Assembly: GCF_030915525.1 (NCBI RefSeq)
Contig: NZ_CP133269.1
Span: 87,001 to 151,000 of the forward strand
Direction of reading: 5' to 3'
Source of the DNA: Neobacillus sp. PS2-9
Lineage (GTDB): Bacteria; Bacillota; Bacilli; Bacillales; Cytobacillaceae
Length of the DNA stretch: 64,000 nucleotides
Under the pieces are notes generated by a model that was given only the letters and a program-made list of their open reading frames with translations, was not told the origin of the DNA and made no database searches. Shown in pieces: positions 18,191-26,950 of this stretch (its first letter is position 1; each line of letters begins with the position of its first letter). The translations under genes were made by a program, and so were the position numbers.

Positions 18191-19396
18191 ATGAAAAACA
18201 AAAAAGAAATATCAGAAAGAAGGCTGCTCGGAATCGCCGGGATGGGCTGGATGTTTGATGCAATGGATGTTGGTATGCTTTCCTTCATTATTGCTGCCTT
18301 AAAGGTGGAATGGGAGTTAACACCTGAACAAATGGGCTGGATTGGCAGTATCAACTCGATTGGTATGGCTGTTGGGGCACTCGTTTTTGGCTTAATGGCT
18401 GACAGAATTGGAAGGAAAAATGTTTTTATCATTACCTTATTGTTATTTTCAGTTGGTAGTGGAGCATCCGCATTTGCTTCCACATTAGCTGTCTTTTTAG
18501 TATTTAGGTTTATTATTGGTGCGGGTTTAGGCGGAGAGCTTCCTGTAGCTTCTACCCTCGTATCAGAAAGTGTCGCAGTTGAAAAGCGCGGCAGAATAGT
18601 TGTGCTGTTGGAAAGCTTCTGGGCAGCCGGTTGGTTGATTGCAGCCATCATATCGTATTTCGTGATTCCAAAGTTTGGCTGGCAGGTAGCTTTATTTATC
18701 AGTGCCCTTCCTGCTTTCTATGCACTTTATTTGCGAATGGGTCTCCCTGATTCACCCCGCTTTGAGGCGATTAAGAAAAAAGAAAAAATCTCTGCATGGG
18801 AAAGCTTCGCAAAGCTTTGGTCTAAAGAACATAGCCGTCAAACGGCCATGTTATGGATTGTTTGGTTTTGTGTAGTCTTCTCTTACTATGGAATGTTTCT
18901 ATGGCTGCCAAGTGTTATGGTCATGAAAGGATTTAGCTTAATTAAAAGCTTTGAATATGTGCTGATTATGACAATTGCCCAATTACCAGGATATTTTACA
19001 GCAGCTTGGTTTATTGAAAAATTTGGCCGTAAGTTTGTATTGGTTGTTTATTTAATTGGAACGGCCATTAGTGCGTACTTCTTTGGAACAGCTGAGTCGA
19101 CGGCACTGTTAATGACAGCAGGCATTCTGTTATCCTTCTTTAACCTCGGGGCTTGGGGTGGTCTGTACGCATATTCTCCTGAACAATACCCAACGGTTAT
19201 TCGTGGGACAGGAACAGGAATGGCAGCTTCCTTTGGACGAATTGGCGGCGTTTTAGGACCATTATTAGTAGGAAATCTTGTTGCACAAAAAGTAGCGATT
19301 TCCACGATCTTTACAATCTTCTGTATTTCAATCCTTATTGGTGCATTGGCCGTTTTCGTTTTGGGAAAGGAAACCAAAAAGAAAGAATTAGTATAA
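18191..19396 (+). CDS. niaP: Niacin transporter NiaP (MFS)
   Basis: A 401-residue, 12-helix major facilitator. It closely follows my memory of B. subtilis NiaP (YceI): MGWMFDAMDVGMLSFIIAAL near the N-terminus, GLMADRIGRKNVF in the first cytoplasmic loop, GLGGELPVASTLVSE in helix 4 and LPDSPRFE before the central loop. It imports nicotinate/nicotinamide for NAD salvage. GGGGG precedes the ATG. Single gene with a palindromic operator upstream and a terminator downstream. Confidence 0.88.
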   Translation: MKNKKEISERRLLGIAGMGWMFDAMDVGMLSFIIAALKVEWELTPEQMGWIGSINSIGMAVGALVFGLMADRIGRKNVFIITLLLFSVGSGASAFASTLAVFLVFRFIIGAGLGGELPVASTLVSESVAVEKRGRIVVLLESFWAAGWLIAAIISYFVIPKFGWQVALFISALPAFYALYLRMGLPDSPRFEAIKKKEKISAWESFAKLWSKEHSRQTAMLWIVWFCVVFSYYGMFLWLPSVMVMKGFSLIKSFEYVLIMTIAQLPGYFTAAWFIEKFGRKFVLVVYLIGTAISAYFFGTAESTALLMTAGILLSFFNLGAWGGLYAYSPEQYPTVIRGTGTGMAASFGRIGGVLGPLLVGNLVAQKVAISTIFTIFCISILIGALAVFVLGKETKKKELV

Positions 19397-19408
19397 TAAT
19401 TAGAAGAA

Positions 19409-19436
19409 GGAGATTCCCTTACAGGAATCTCTTTTT
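19409..19436 (+). terminator. Terminator after niaP
   Basis: GGAGATTCC and GGAATCTCT form a stem around a 6-nt loop, followed by TTTT. Confidence 0.85.
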
Positions 19437-19633
19437 CACATTAGCAGAGGAAAGAATCATATTTAGACAAAATAATTCATTTGCCGCGTTACTTTCAACT
19501 TAAAAGTAATTTTCTATTCACTTTACCGAAGTAAAGCCTTTTAGGGCAGGAAAAGATTAATTTTCATTATTTTCAAAATTATTTTAAAATAATGGACTTT
19601 CCTACTAGACGAACCTCTGAATATTTTGTACAA

Positions 19634-19648
19634 TGTTTTCAGAATATT
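19634..19648 (+). promoter_or_regulatory. Possible CodY box upstream of the liv genes
   Basis: TGTTTTCAGAATATT matches 12 of 15 positions of the CodY consensus AATTTTCWGAAAATT. It lies in the 275-bp AT-rich leader of the branched-chain amino acid transporter, a usual CodY target. Nothing else in 19440-19714 is recognisable. Confidence 0.4.
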
Positions 19649-19714
19649 ATCTTTATTGCAAACAGTAGAGCAACTATCTTGGGAAAATTTTTTTAAAAAA
19701 CAGGGGGTAAAGCC

Positions 19715-20887
19715 ATGAGAAAGAAAAAATTAGCTGGTGTTTTTATGTCATTTATGGTAGCAGCAGGCGTAATGGCAGGATGTAACTCGACTACTAGTGG
19801 TGATGGTGGAGGAGATACAATTAAAATTGGAGCCAACCTTGAGCTCTCAGGCGGAGTAGCTTCTTACGGTCAATCAGAAAAAGAAGGTATCGATCTTGCA
19901 ATTGAAGAAATCAATAAAAAAGGTATTGATGGAAAGAAACTAAAACTTGTGACTTTTGACAATAAATCAGAGGCATCAGAAGCAACAAGTGGTGCACTTA
20001 AATTAGCCACACAAGACAAGGTTTCAGCAATCATCGGTGCGGCAACAAGTACAAATACGCTTGCACAGGTACAAATTGCGCAGGATAATAAGATTCCATT
20101 AATTACGCCAACAGGTACAAACCCTACTATTACAAATAAAGATGGAAAAGTAAGTGACTTTGTTTTCCGTACATGCTTTATCGACCCATTCCAAGGTACA
20201 GTTGCAGCGAACTTTGCAGCAAAAGAATTAAAGGTTAAGAATGCGGCGATCCTTATTGACAGCTCAAGTGACTATGCAAAGGGACTTGCAGATGCGTTCA
20301 AGAAGGCATTTAAGGCAAATGGTGGGAAAATTGTAAAAGAAGAAGCATACGTGGCAAAGGATACAGATTTCCATGCTACTTTAACAAATATCAAAGCGGC
20401 GAATCCAGAATATGTATTCATTCCTGGATACTATGAAGAAGTGGGCCTAATCATTAAGCAAGCTCGTGAAATTGGTCTAAATGTACCACTTATGGGTGGC
20501 GACGGTTGGGATTCTCCTACTCTAGTAAAAATTGCTGGCGGCGCGGATCCATTAAAGAATACATTTATTACAAACCACTATTCATCAGGTGATAGTGACA
20601 AGAAAGTACAAGACTTTGTTTCGGCATTCAAAGCGAAATATGATGGTAAATCACCGGATGCTTTCAATGCTTTAGGTTATGATACTGTGTACTTTATTGC
20701 TGATGCGATTAAGCGTGCAGGAAGCAGTGATTCTAAGAAAATTCAGAAGGCACTTGCAGAAACTGATGGACTTGAGCTTGTATCAGGAAAGATGAAGCTT
20801 GATAAAAATCACGATCCAATCAAAGCAGCCGTTATCCTTGAGTACGTAAACGGTGAACAACAATTCAAAGTAAAAGTAAATCCTTAA
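19715..20887 (+). CDS. livJ: Branched-chain amino acid ABC transporter, binding lipoprotein
   Basis: A 390-residue lipoprotein: the lipobox VMAGC is at the end of a ~21-residue signal. The mature part has the periplasmic-binding fold of the Leu/Ile/Val family (IKIGANLELSGGVASYGQSE near the start, FVFRTCFIDPFQGTVAANFA in the hinge region). It captures branched-chain or related amino acids outside the membrane. It is followed by the permease and ATPase genes, after a gap that contains an interspersed element. Confidence 0.88.
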   Translation: MRKKKLAGVFMSFMVAAGVMAGCNSTTSGDGGGDTIKIGANLELSGGVASYGQSEKEGIDLAIEEINKKGIDGKKLKLVTFDNKSEASEATSGALKLATQDKVSAIIGAATSTNTLAQVQIAQDNKIPLITPTGTNPTITNKDGKVSDFVFRTCFIDPFQGTVAANFAAKELKVKNAAILIDSSSDYAKGLADAFKKAFKANGGKIVKEEAYVAKDTDFHATLTNIKAANPEYVFIPGYYEEVGLIIKQAREIGLNVPLMGGDGWDSPTLVKIAGGADPLKNTFITNHYSSGDSDKKVQDFVSAFKAKYDGKSPDAFNALGYDTVYFIADAIKRAGSSDSKKIQKALAETDGLELVSGKMKLDKNHDPIKAAVILEYVNGEQQFKVKVNP

Positions 20888-20890
20888 ATT

Positions 20891-21012
20891 AGAAAAGCGG
20901 AAGCGCCTTGTTCAGCCCCGACAGGCAAATGTTCTTCGGCGAGAAAAGTCCGCCTTTTGACTTTTATTGCCGAAGGTTATTTGACCCGAGGGGCTAGGCG
21001 CTGGAGCTAGAC
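20891..21012 (+). repeat. 120-bp interspersed element type B, copy 1
   Basis: Begins AGAAAAGCGGAAGCGCC and ends GGCGCTGGAGCTAGACAG. It can fold on itself: AGCGCC with GGCGCT, CAGCCCCGA with GAGGGGCT, and TTCGGC with GCCGAA. Other copies are at 26663 (inverted) and 46095. It separates livJ from livH. Confidence 0.88.
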
Positions 21013-21149
21013 AGGAAATTGACAGAGCCGCATGATAACGGCCAACAGGTTCAATAAATTTTATAATGGGCAAATGAATAGGGAGCATGGATGTCTCCCT
21101 ATTCCCATTTTAAGAGCAAGTTGAAGTCCTTTTAAGGGAGTGTTTGGAC

Positions 21150-22031
21150 ATGGAACAATTTATACAACAATTAGTCAACGGAATATCCCTGGGGAGCATT
21201 TATGCATTAATCGCCCTTGGATACACAATGGTATACGGAATCGTCAAACTGATTAACTTTGCCCATGGGGACGTATTCATGGTCGGTGCATTTATAGGCT
21301 TTTATTCTATTACTATTTTAGATTTAGGATTTTTTCCTGCCTTAGTTATTTCCATGGTAGCATGTGCGATTTTTGGGGTGCTGATTGAACGGATTGCGTA
21401 CAAACCTTTAAGAAACGCGACAAGGATTGCGGCCTTGATTACCGCCATTGGTGTGTCCTTGTTTATCGAATATGGAACGATTTATGCGCGTGGTGCACAG
21501 CCAGAAGCATATCCAAGTAATTTGGTTCCAATCAAGAGCTTAGATGTGTTTGGTGTAAAAATTAGTGGACAATCCATCCTTATTTTAGGAACATCCATAG
21601 TCTTAATGATTCTTCTGCAATTCATTGTTCATAAAACGAAAATTGGAAAAGCGATGCGTGCTGTTTCTCATGATATGGATGCAGCAAGATTGATGGGGAT
21701 TAACGTCAATAACACGATTTCTGCTACCTTCGCTATCGGTTCTGCTCTAGCAGGTGCAGCTGGGGTTATTTTTGGAATGTACTATACAAAGATTGAACCA
21801 CTGATGGGAATTATACCGGGACTGAAAGCCTTCGTTGCTGCTGTTTTAGGCGGAATCGGAATTATTCCTGGAGCGATGGCAGGCGGGTTAGTTTTAGGTA
21901 CAATTGAAGCGTTTGTTAGTGCGGCAGGCTATTCTTTATGGCGTGATGGAGTTGCATTCATTGTTCTAATCTTAATTTTAATCTTCAAACCAGCAGGCTT
22001 ATTTGGTAAAAATGTCAGGGAAAAGGTATAG
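21150..22031 (+). CDS. livH: Branched-chain amino acid ABC transporter permease LivH
   Basis: A 293-residue inner-membrane permease with about eight hydrophobic segments. Family motifs: NGISLGSIYALIALGYTMVY at the N-terminus and the EAA-like loop GKAMRAVSHDMDAARLMGIN. AAGGGAG stands upstream of the ATG at 21150. It is the first of four tightly spaced transporter genes (livH-livM-livG-livF). Confidence 0.92.
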   Translation: MEQFIQQLVNGISLGSIYALIALGYTMVYGIVKLINFAHGDVFMVGAFIGFYSITILDLGFFPALVISMVACAIFGVLIERIAYKPLRNATRIAALITAIGVSLFIEYGTIYARGAQPEAYPSNLVPIKSLDVFGVKISGQSILILGTSIVLMILLQFIVHKTKIGKAMRAVSHDMDAARLMGINVNNTISATFAIGSALAGAAGVIFGMYYTKIEPLMGIIPGLKAFVAAVLGGIGIIPGAMAGGLVLGTIEAFVSAAGYSLWRDGVAFIVLILILIFKPAGLFGKNVREKV

Positions 22032-22046
22032 GGGGAGGCTTCTACG

Positions 22047-23021
22047 ATGACTATTTTTAAACAGGCAAAGTTTTTTTGGACTTCAATCGTTTTAGCCGTT
22101 GTTTTTGCAGTAGTGATGCAATTTTTAATTACAGGCGGAACACTCAATCAATTTTATGTAAATACACTGTTTTTTATGGGAATTAATATTATTTTAGCGG
22201 TAAGTCTTCACTTGATTATTGGGATTACTGGCCAGTTTTCCATTGGACATGCCGGGTTTCTTGCAGTGGGTGCCTATGCATCTGCGATTATGACGATGAA
22301 ATTAAGTATGCCGTTTCCAGTAGCATTAGTAGTCGGTGGATTAGCAGCAGCAGTTGCAGGTCTAATCATTGGGATCCCTACCCTCCGTTTAAGAGGAGAT
22401 TATTTAGCCATTGCTACTCTTGGTTTTGGTGAAATTGTTCGAATTGTCTTTTTGAACATTGATTATGTAGGCGGAGCCAGCGGGATGACTGTATCTCATT
22501 TGACCACATGGCCGTGGTTGATTGGCTGTGTCGTATTGACGATTATTGTCATTGCCAACTTCACCAACTCTACACACGGAAGAGCCTGTATCTCCATTAG
22601 AGAAAATGAAATTGCTGCCGATGCGATGGGGATTAATACTACTTATTATAAAGTAGCTGCTTTTGCGCTTGGGGCCTTTTTCGCGGGAATTGCTGGTGCT
22701 CTTTTTGCACATAACTTTTATATTATTCAACCAACCAACTTTGGATTCTTAAAGTCTTTTGATATTTTAATTTTCGTTGTACTTGGTGGTTTAGGCAGTA
22801 TGTCTGGTGCTGTCATTGCTACCGTCCTGTTGACTATTATCTCTACCTATCTTCAAAACTATCCAGAGGTACGGATGGTCATCTATAGCTTAGTCTTAAT
22901 CGTAATGATGCTTTATCGTCCACAAGGATTAATGGGCACAAAAGAGATTACTTCATTCTTTAAATCTAGTAAATCCGCTAAAGGAGGAGTACAGCATGGC
23001 AGCAAAAACACAGTTGCTTAA
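22047..23021 (+). CDS. livM: Branched-chain amino acid ABC transporter permease LivM
   Basis: A 324-residue permease partner of LivH. It shows GITGQFSIGHAGFLAVGAYA and the cytoplasmic loop STHGRACISIRENEIAADAM followed by GIN, which contacts the ATPases. It starts 15 nt after livH with GGGGGAGG, and its last 26 nt overlap livG in another frame. Confidence 0.92.
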   Translation: MTIFKQAKFFWTSIVLAVVFAVVMQFLITGGTLNQFYVNTLFFMGINIILAVSLHLIIGITGQFSIGHAGFLAVGAYASAIMTMKLSMPFPVALVVGGLAAAVAGLIIGIPTLRLRGDYLAIATLGFGEIVRIVFLNIDYVGGASGMTVSHLTTWPWLIGCVVLTIIVIANFTNSTHGRACISIRENEIAADAMGINTTYYKVAAFALGAFFAGIAGALFAHNFYIIQPTNFGFLKSFDILIFVVLGGLGSMSGAVIATVLLTIISTYLQNYPEVRMVIYSLVLIVMMLYRPQGLMGTKEITSFFKSSKSAKGGVQHGSKNTVA

Positions 23022-23775
23022 GGTTGAAAATGCAGGAATCCGATTTGGCGGGTTGAAGGCGGTGTCTGATGTAAACCTGGAATTAAAACAGGGTGAACTT
23101 GTCGGTTTAATAGGCCCAAACGGTGCCGGAAAAACAACCTTCTTTAACCTGCTAACAGGTGTGTATGTTCCGACTGAAGGGAGTATTTCATTAGAGGGAG
23201 AAAAATTGAACGGTCTAGCTCCTTATCGGATTACGAAAAAGGGAATCAGCCGTACCTTCCAGAATATCCGGTTGTTTAGTGAATTATCCGTACTTGATAA
23301 TGTAAAGGTTGCTTATCATTCTCAGTCAAAGCATTCCATTTTCAGCTCCATTCTTCGCTTCCCTTCCCACTTTTCTGGCGAGAAGGAGATGGAAGAAAAG
23401 GCGATTGAATTTTTAAAAATCTTTAAGCTTGACGATGTATTACATGAGAAAGCAAAGAACTTACCATATGGACAGCAGCGCCGTCTGGAAATTGCTAGAG
23501 CACTGGCTGCGAATCCAAAGTTATTGCTCTTGGATGAACCGGCAGCTGGTATGAACCCGCAGGAAACCGAGGAATTGATGAATTTAATCGCCCTCATTCG
23601 CGAGAAATTTTCATTAACCATTCTATTAATTGAACATGACATGCTTCTAGTGATGGGAGTTTGTGAACGAATCTATGTCCTTGACCATGGTCAGTTGATT
23701 GCTAATGGTACCCCAGAAGAAATCAGAAATAATCCGAAAGTCATCGAAGCGTATCTTGGCGAGGAGGTCTCTTAA
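22996..23775 (+). CDS. livG: Branched-chain amino acid ABC transporter ATPase LivG
   Basis: A 259-residue ATPase. Walker A GPNGAGKTT, signature LPYGQQRRLEIA (a LivG-type variant), Walker B LLLLDEPAAGMNP and H-loop IEHDM are all present. It overlaps livM by 26 nt; GGAGGAG inside livM is its ribosome binding site. Confidence 0.92.
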   Translation: MAAKTQLLKVENAGIRFGGLKAVSDVNLELKQGELVGLIGPNGAGKTTFFNLLTGVYVPTEGSISLEGEKLNGLAPYRITKKGISRTFQNIRLFSELSVLDNVKVAYHSQSKHSIFSSILRFPSHFSGEKEMEEKAIEFLKIFKLDDVLHEKAKNLPYGQQRRLEIARALAANPKLLLLDEPAAGMNPQETEELMNLIALIREKFSLTILLIEHDMLLVMGVCERIYVLDHGQLIANGTPEEIRNNPKVIEAYLGEEVS

Positions 23776-23776
23776 T

Positions 23777-24484
23777 ATGCTAAAAATAAAGGATATGAAT
23801 GTCTATTATGGAAATATTCATGCATTGAAGGGGGTTTCCCTCGAGATCAATCAAGGAGAAATCGTCACACTGATTGGGGCAAATGGTGCGGGTAAAAGTA
23901 CGCTTTTAAAAACGATTTCTGGTCTCCTGAAGCCTAAGAACGGAGAAATCGTGTTTGAAAATGAACACGTAGCTGGGAAGGTTGCCCAATCCATCGTTAA
24001 GAGAGGAATTTCTCAGGTTCCTGAAGGGCGTCGAGTATTTCAAAATATGTCCGTTGAGGAAAATTTAGAATTAGGTGCCTATTTACGAAAAGACAAGAAA
24101 GGCATTCGTGAGGATTTTGAAAAAGTCTATCAGCTTTTCCCACGATTGGAAGAGCGCCGTAAGCAGCAATCGGGTACACTTTCAGGTGGGGAGCAGCAAA
24201 TGCTTGCGATGGGTCGTGCATTAATGGCAAGGCCGCGCCTTTTGCTATTAGATGAGCCATCCATGGGTCTTGCCCCATTGTTGGTAAAAACCATTTTTAA
24301 GATCATTGAGGAAATCAATCAGCAAGGAACGACTGTATTACTAGTTGAGCAAAATGCGAATATGGCATTATCCATTGCTGACCGTGCCTATGTCATCGAG
24401 ACAGGAAAAATAGTGGCTGCAGGTACCGCTGAAGAGCTGAGCCAATCAGACCAAATAAGAGCTGCCTATTTAGGCGGGCATTAA
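23777..24484 (+). CDS. livF: Branched-chain amino acid ABC transporter ATPase LivF
   Basis: A 235-residue ATPase with Walker A GANGAGKST, signature LSGGEQQMLA, Walker B LLLLDEPSMGLAP and H-loop VEQNA. The start at 23777 follows GAGGAGG at the end of livG; a longer frame reaching 23699 lies inside livG and is not used. Last gene of the transporter operon. Confidence 0.92.
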   Translation: MLKIKDMNVYYGNIHALKGVSLEINQGEIVTLIGANGAGKSTLLKTISGLLKPKNGEIVFENEHVAGKVAQSIVKRGISQVPEGRRVFQNMSVEENLELGAYLRKDKKGIREDFEKVYQLFPRLEERRKQQSGTLSGGEQQMLAMGRALMARPRLLLLDEPSMGLAPLLVKTIFKIIEEINQQGTTVLLVEQNANMALSIADRAYVIETGKIVAAGTAEELSQSDQIRAAYLGGH

Positions 24485-24512
24485 AAAAAGGGGATTGAAC
24501 CCCTTTTTTTCA
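24484..24512 (+). terminator. Terminator of the liv operon
   Basis: AAAAAAAGGGG and CCCCTTTTTTT pair around ATTGAA. The A-run on the left also makes it usable by the converging radical SAM gene. Confidence 0.9.
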
Positions 24513-24516
24513 TTCT

Positions 24517-26325
24517 TTATACTTTTAATTTTTGACGCTCTGCATCAAGTGTGAATTGAAACCTTTGTTTTGGACTTAATTTCGCTCGAATGATGTTGGA
24601 GTAATCCTGATAAAGCTGCTCTAATCCCACTAAAGCGAGTGAAAAGAAATTGGCATAATTCTTTTGAACCTCCCACTTTAGCTCATTCTTTCCGCAAATA
24701 CTGTATTTATTTAACTCTTCTATCTCCTTTTGAATTTTAACCAATTCCGCTGCCTGATCTCCCTTAGGGAGTGACAACACTTGGTCGATTTTTTCTATAT
24801 AGGCCATTGATTTCTCAATCTTCCCATTGATTTCTTGATATCCCTCTTGATCAATTAGATGATATTGAAGCTTGAACTCGTTTAATTTATTAGCAGATTC
24901 ATAGGTGGCATTCACGATATCATCCCTGGTCATATCTTTTGTTTCATAGCTAAGCATATGCTTCCAGGAAGGCTGAGTGATCGCTGTGCGGTGATCTTCA
25001 AGGGTGTGGCAGAATTTTTTATAGCCATGAAGCTCTGGATGTTCAAAAGCAGGGCTTGCAGGATCTAGGAATGGAGCAAGCGGTGCCACAAAGTAATAGA
25101 CTCTTGGATCCTGATGGCAGGCCAGATGAATCGTTTCACAGAAATCGATGTTTTCGATGGCACTTTGGTACGTCTGTCCTGGGATCCCCACCATGAAGAA
25201 CAAATCGATTTTTTTACAGCCATTCTTTAGAGCAAAGTTAAGGGTGTCTATGACCTTTTGATTGGTACAGCTGAACTTCCCATTGTAACGCCTAATTTTC
25301 TCATCATGTGTCTCAAGGGTGATTTCAATACTATATTTGGGCACACTTTCATTCATTTGCTTGAAAAATTCTTCGTCGGCATACTGGAACAGTTCAAAGA
25401 CGATTTCATTTTTTAGGTTGATTTTTTTAAGGCGGCTAAAAAACTCATTTACATATTCACGACCACCCTGCCGAAGATCGTGAAGAATGAAAATGGGTGC
25501 GCGGCTAAACCGTGAAATAAATTGAATGTCCTCCACTAACTTTTTTGGTGATCGTAGGGCAAGTGAATTGCGGTTACAGTTTTGATCATAAGCTTCTCTT
25601 GATCCCCCGCAAATCAAACAGTTTTGTGTACATCCTCTCGCTGTTAACAGCGCTGTGTTAGGATATTGAAGCCATCCGTTATAAGGAAGGGGGTCAAGGA
25701 AATTTCGGTATTTGAAAACGGAGCGAATGGTGTAGCGATAGCCAGGAATGTCTATATCATCTAAATCCTTAGGTACATACGTAATTGGATTGTTGCCGTA
25801 CTCACTGCCTTTTTTCCAAGTTAAATTGGGTATATCAGCATAGTGAGTGTTCCCTGCCTCAATTTTGTTCATCAGGAGAAGCATCAGCTTTTCGGTAGAG
25901 TCGCCACGCATAACAAAGTCGATAAATGGATAGTCAATTAACTCTTTATGATAATAGGTGGCTGATAACCCGCCAAAAATGATGGGTGTTTGCGGATGAA
26001 GGGTTTTTACTATTTTGGCAAGTTCAATGCTGCCATGTGCATGCGGGAGCCAATGAAGGTCTATTCCGAATGCTTTTGTTTGGATTTTGCTTAATTTTGC
26101 TTCGACATCAAATGATGAATTCATCAGCATCCGATTGGCAATATTGATGATCTTTACCCGCAGGCCATATCTTTCAAGGTAATCCGCAATACTTGTCAAT
26201 CCAATGGGATACATTTCAAACACAGGTGATGACGGAACAACATCACTTATTGGGCCTGCAAGCAAAGCATTTTTCCTAAAGTCGTACACACTGGGTGCAT
26301 GCAGGAGAACTAAATCATATTTCAT
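24517..26325 (-). CDS. B12-binding domain radical SAM protein
   Basis: A 602-residue protein. Residues ~1-170 resemble a cobalamin-binding domain (YPIGLTSIADYLERYGLRVK, then IIFGGLSATYYHKELID). The radical SAM core follows with GCTQNCLICGG, a CxxxCxxC cluster motif at about residue 235. The long C-terminal part is partly helical and unassigned. The start at 26325 has GAGGTGAAAT upstream; a longer frame to 26370 is less likely. I recall an uncharacterised B12/radical SAM family with this layout (TIGR04190 type); the reaction is unknown. No biosynthetic neighbours are present, so the substrate cannot be guessed from context. Confidence 0.8.
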   Translation of the reverse strand: MKYDLVLLHAPSVYDFRKNALLAGPISDVVPSSPVFEMYPIGLTSIADYLERYGLRVKIINIANRMLMNSSFDVEAKLSKIQTKAFGIDLHWLPHAHGSIELAKIVKTLHPQTPIIFGGLSATYYHKELIDYPFIDFVMRGDSTEKLMLLLMNKIEAGNTHYADIPNLTWKKGSEYGNNPITYVPKDLDDIDIPGYRYTIRSVFKYRNFLDPLPYNGWLQYPNTALLTARGCTQNCLICGGSREAYDQNCNRNSLALRSPKKLVEDIQFISRFSRAPIFILHDLRQGGREYVNEFFSRLKKINLKNEIVFELFQYADEEFFKQMNESVPKYSIEITLETHDEKIRRYNGKFSCTNQKVIDTLNFALKNGCKKIDLFFMVGIPGQTYQSAIENIDFCETIHLACHQDPRVYYFVAPLAPFLDPASPAFEHPELHGYKKFCHTLEDHRTAITQPSWKHMLSYETKDMTRDDIVNATYESANKLNEFKLQYHLIDQEGYQEINGKIEKSMAYIEKIDQVLSLPKGDQAAELVKIQKEIEELNKYSICGKNELKWEVQKNYANFFSLALVGLEQLYQDYSNIIRAKLSPKQRFQFTLDAERQKLKV

Positions 26326-26573
26326 AATTTCACCTCTTAAAATAGATGGTTGATTTGTGAAGATATTCACAATGGAGTATAAGGTAGGGTTTATAATTTT
26401 AGTTTACTATACTTATTGGTTGATAGAGTGACAAACGGGTGACAATATTTGGGTGATTTTGTGGATAAACCCAGTTGAATTTAGGACCCTAACCATAGAC
26501 TTGTACTCATTAATACAAAGGTAGTAGAGAAGAATAATCCTTTTAGCAAATATAAAAAAAAGGGAAACTGTGC

Positions 26574-26656
26574 CATAATCATTTTACAAGCCGGAAACGG
26601 TTTGGCCCAGTATCGGTCAGTGTGTTTCATTGGACCGGTCTGGGTTTTTCTTTGTA
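26574..26656 (+). ncRNA. Possible small structured RNA ending in a terminator
   Basis: AAGCCG-GAAA-CGGTTT is a 6-bp hairpin with a GNRA tetraloop (26589-26604). It is followed at once by CCCAG..CGGTC and GACCGG..CTGGG, a second strong stem, then TTTTT. No gene ends here, so the terminator must belong to a short transcript starting within the ~250 bp upstream. No good promoter was found. The rest of 26326-26950 holds only this and an interspersed element. Confidence 0.4.
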
Positions 26657-26662
26657 ATAAAA

Positions 26663-26810
26663 AAGTATAAAATTCGACTTCGAGAATTGTCCAGCTCTAG
26701 CGCCTAGCCCCTCGGGTCAAATAACCTTCTGCAATAAAAGTCAAAGAACGACTTTTCTTGCAGAAGAACATTTGCCTGTCGGGGCTGATCAAGGCGCTTC
26801 CGCTTTTCTT
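26663..26810 (-). repeat. Interspersed element type B, copy 2 (inverted)
   Basis: Reverse-oriented copy of the element at 20891, with the same ends (GGAAGCGCC, GGCGCTAGAGCTGGACA). It shares a further ~35 bp beyond the end with copy 3 at 46095 (GACAATTCTCGAAGTCG versus GACAATTCTCAAAGTCG). Confidence 0.88.
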
Positions 26811-26950
26811 TGTCCTATTGGGAAATTTCAGCTTTATTTTTATTATCATGGCTCCTCTTTTATTGTGTTTATAGAATATTTCCATTAAACTAACAGTAAT
26901 TAACAGAAAATTTAGATATCAAATCAAAAGCGGATGAAGGAGAGAAATGA

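Noticed and set aside
26697..26885. Short minus-strand frame over the type B element
   Set aside because: It is read from the interspersed repeat itself; other copies do not keep the frame.
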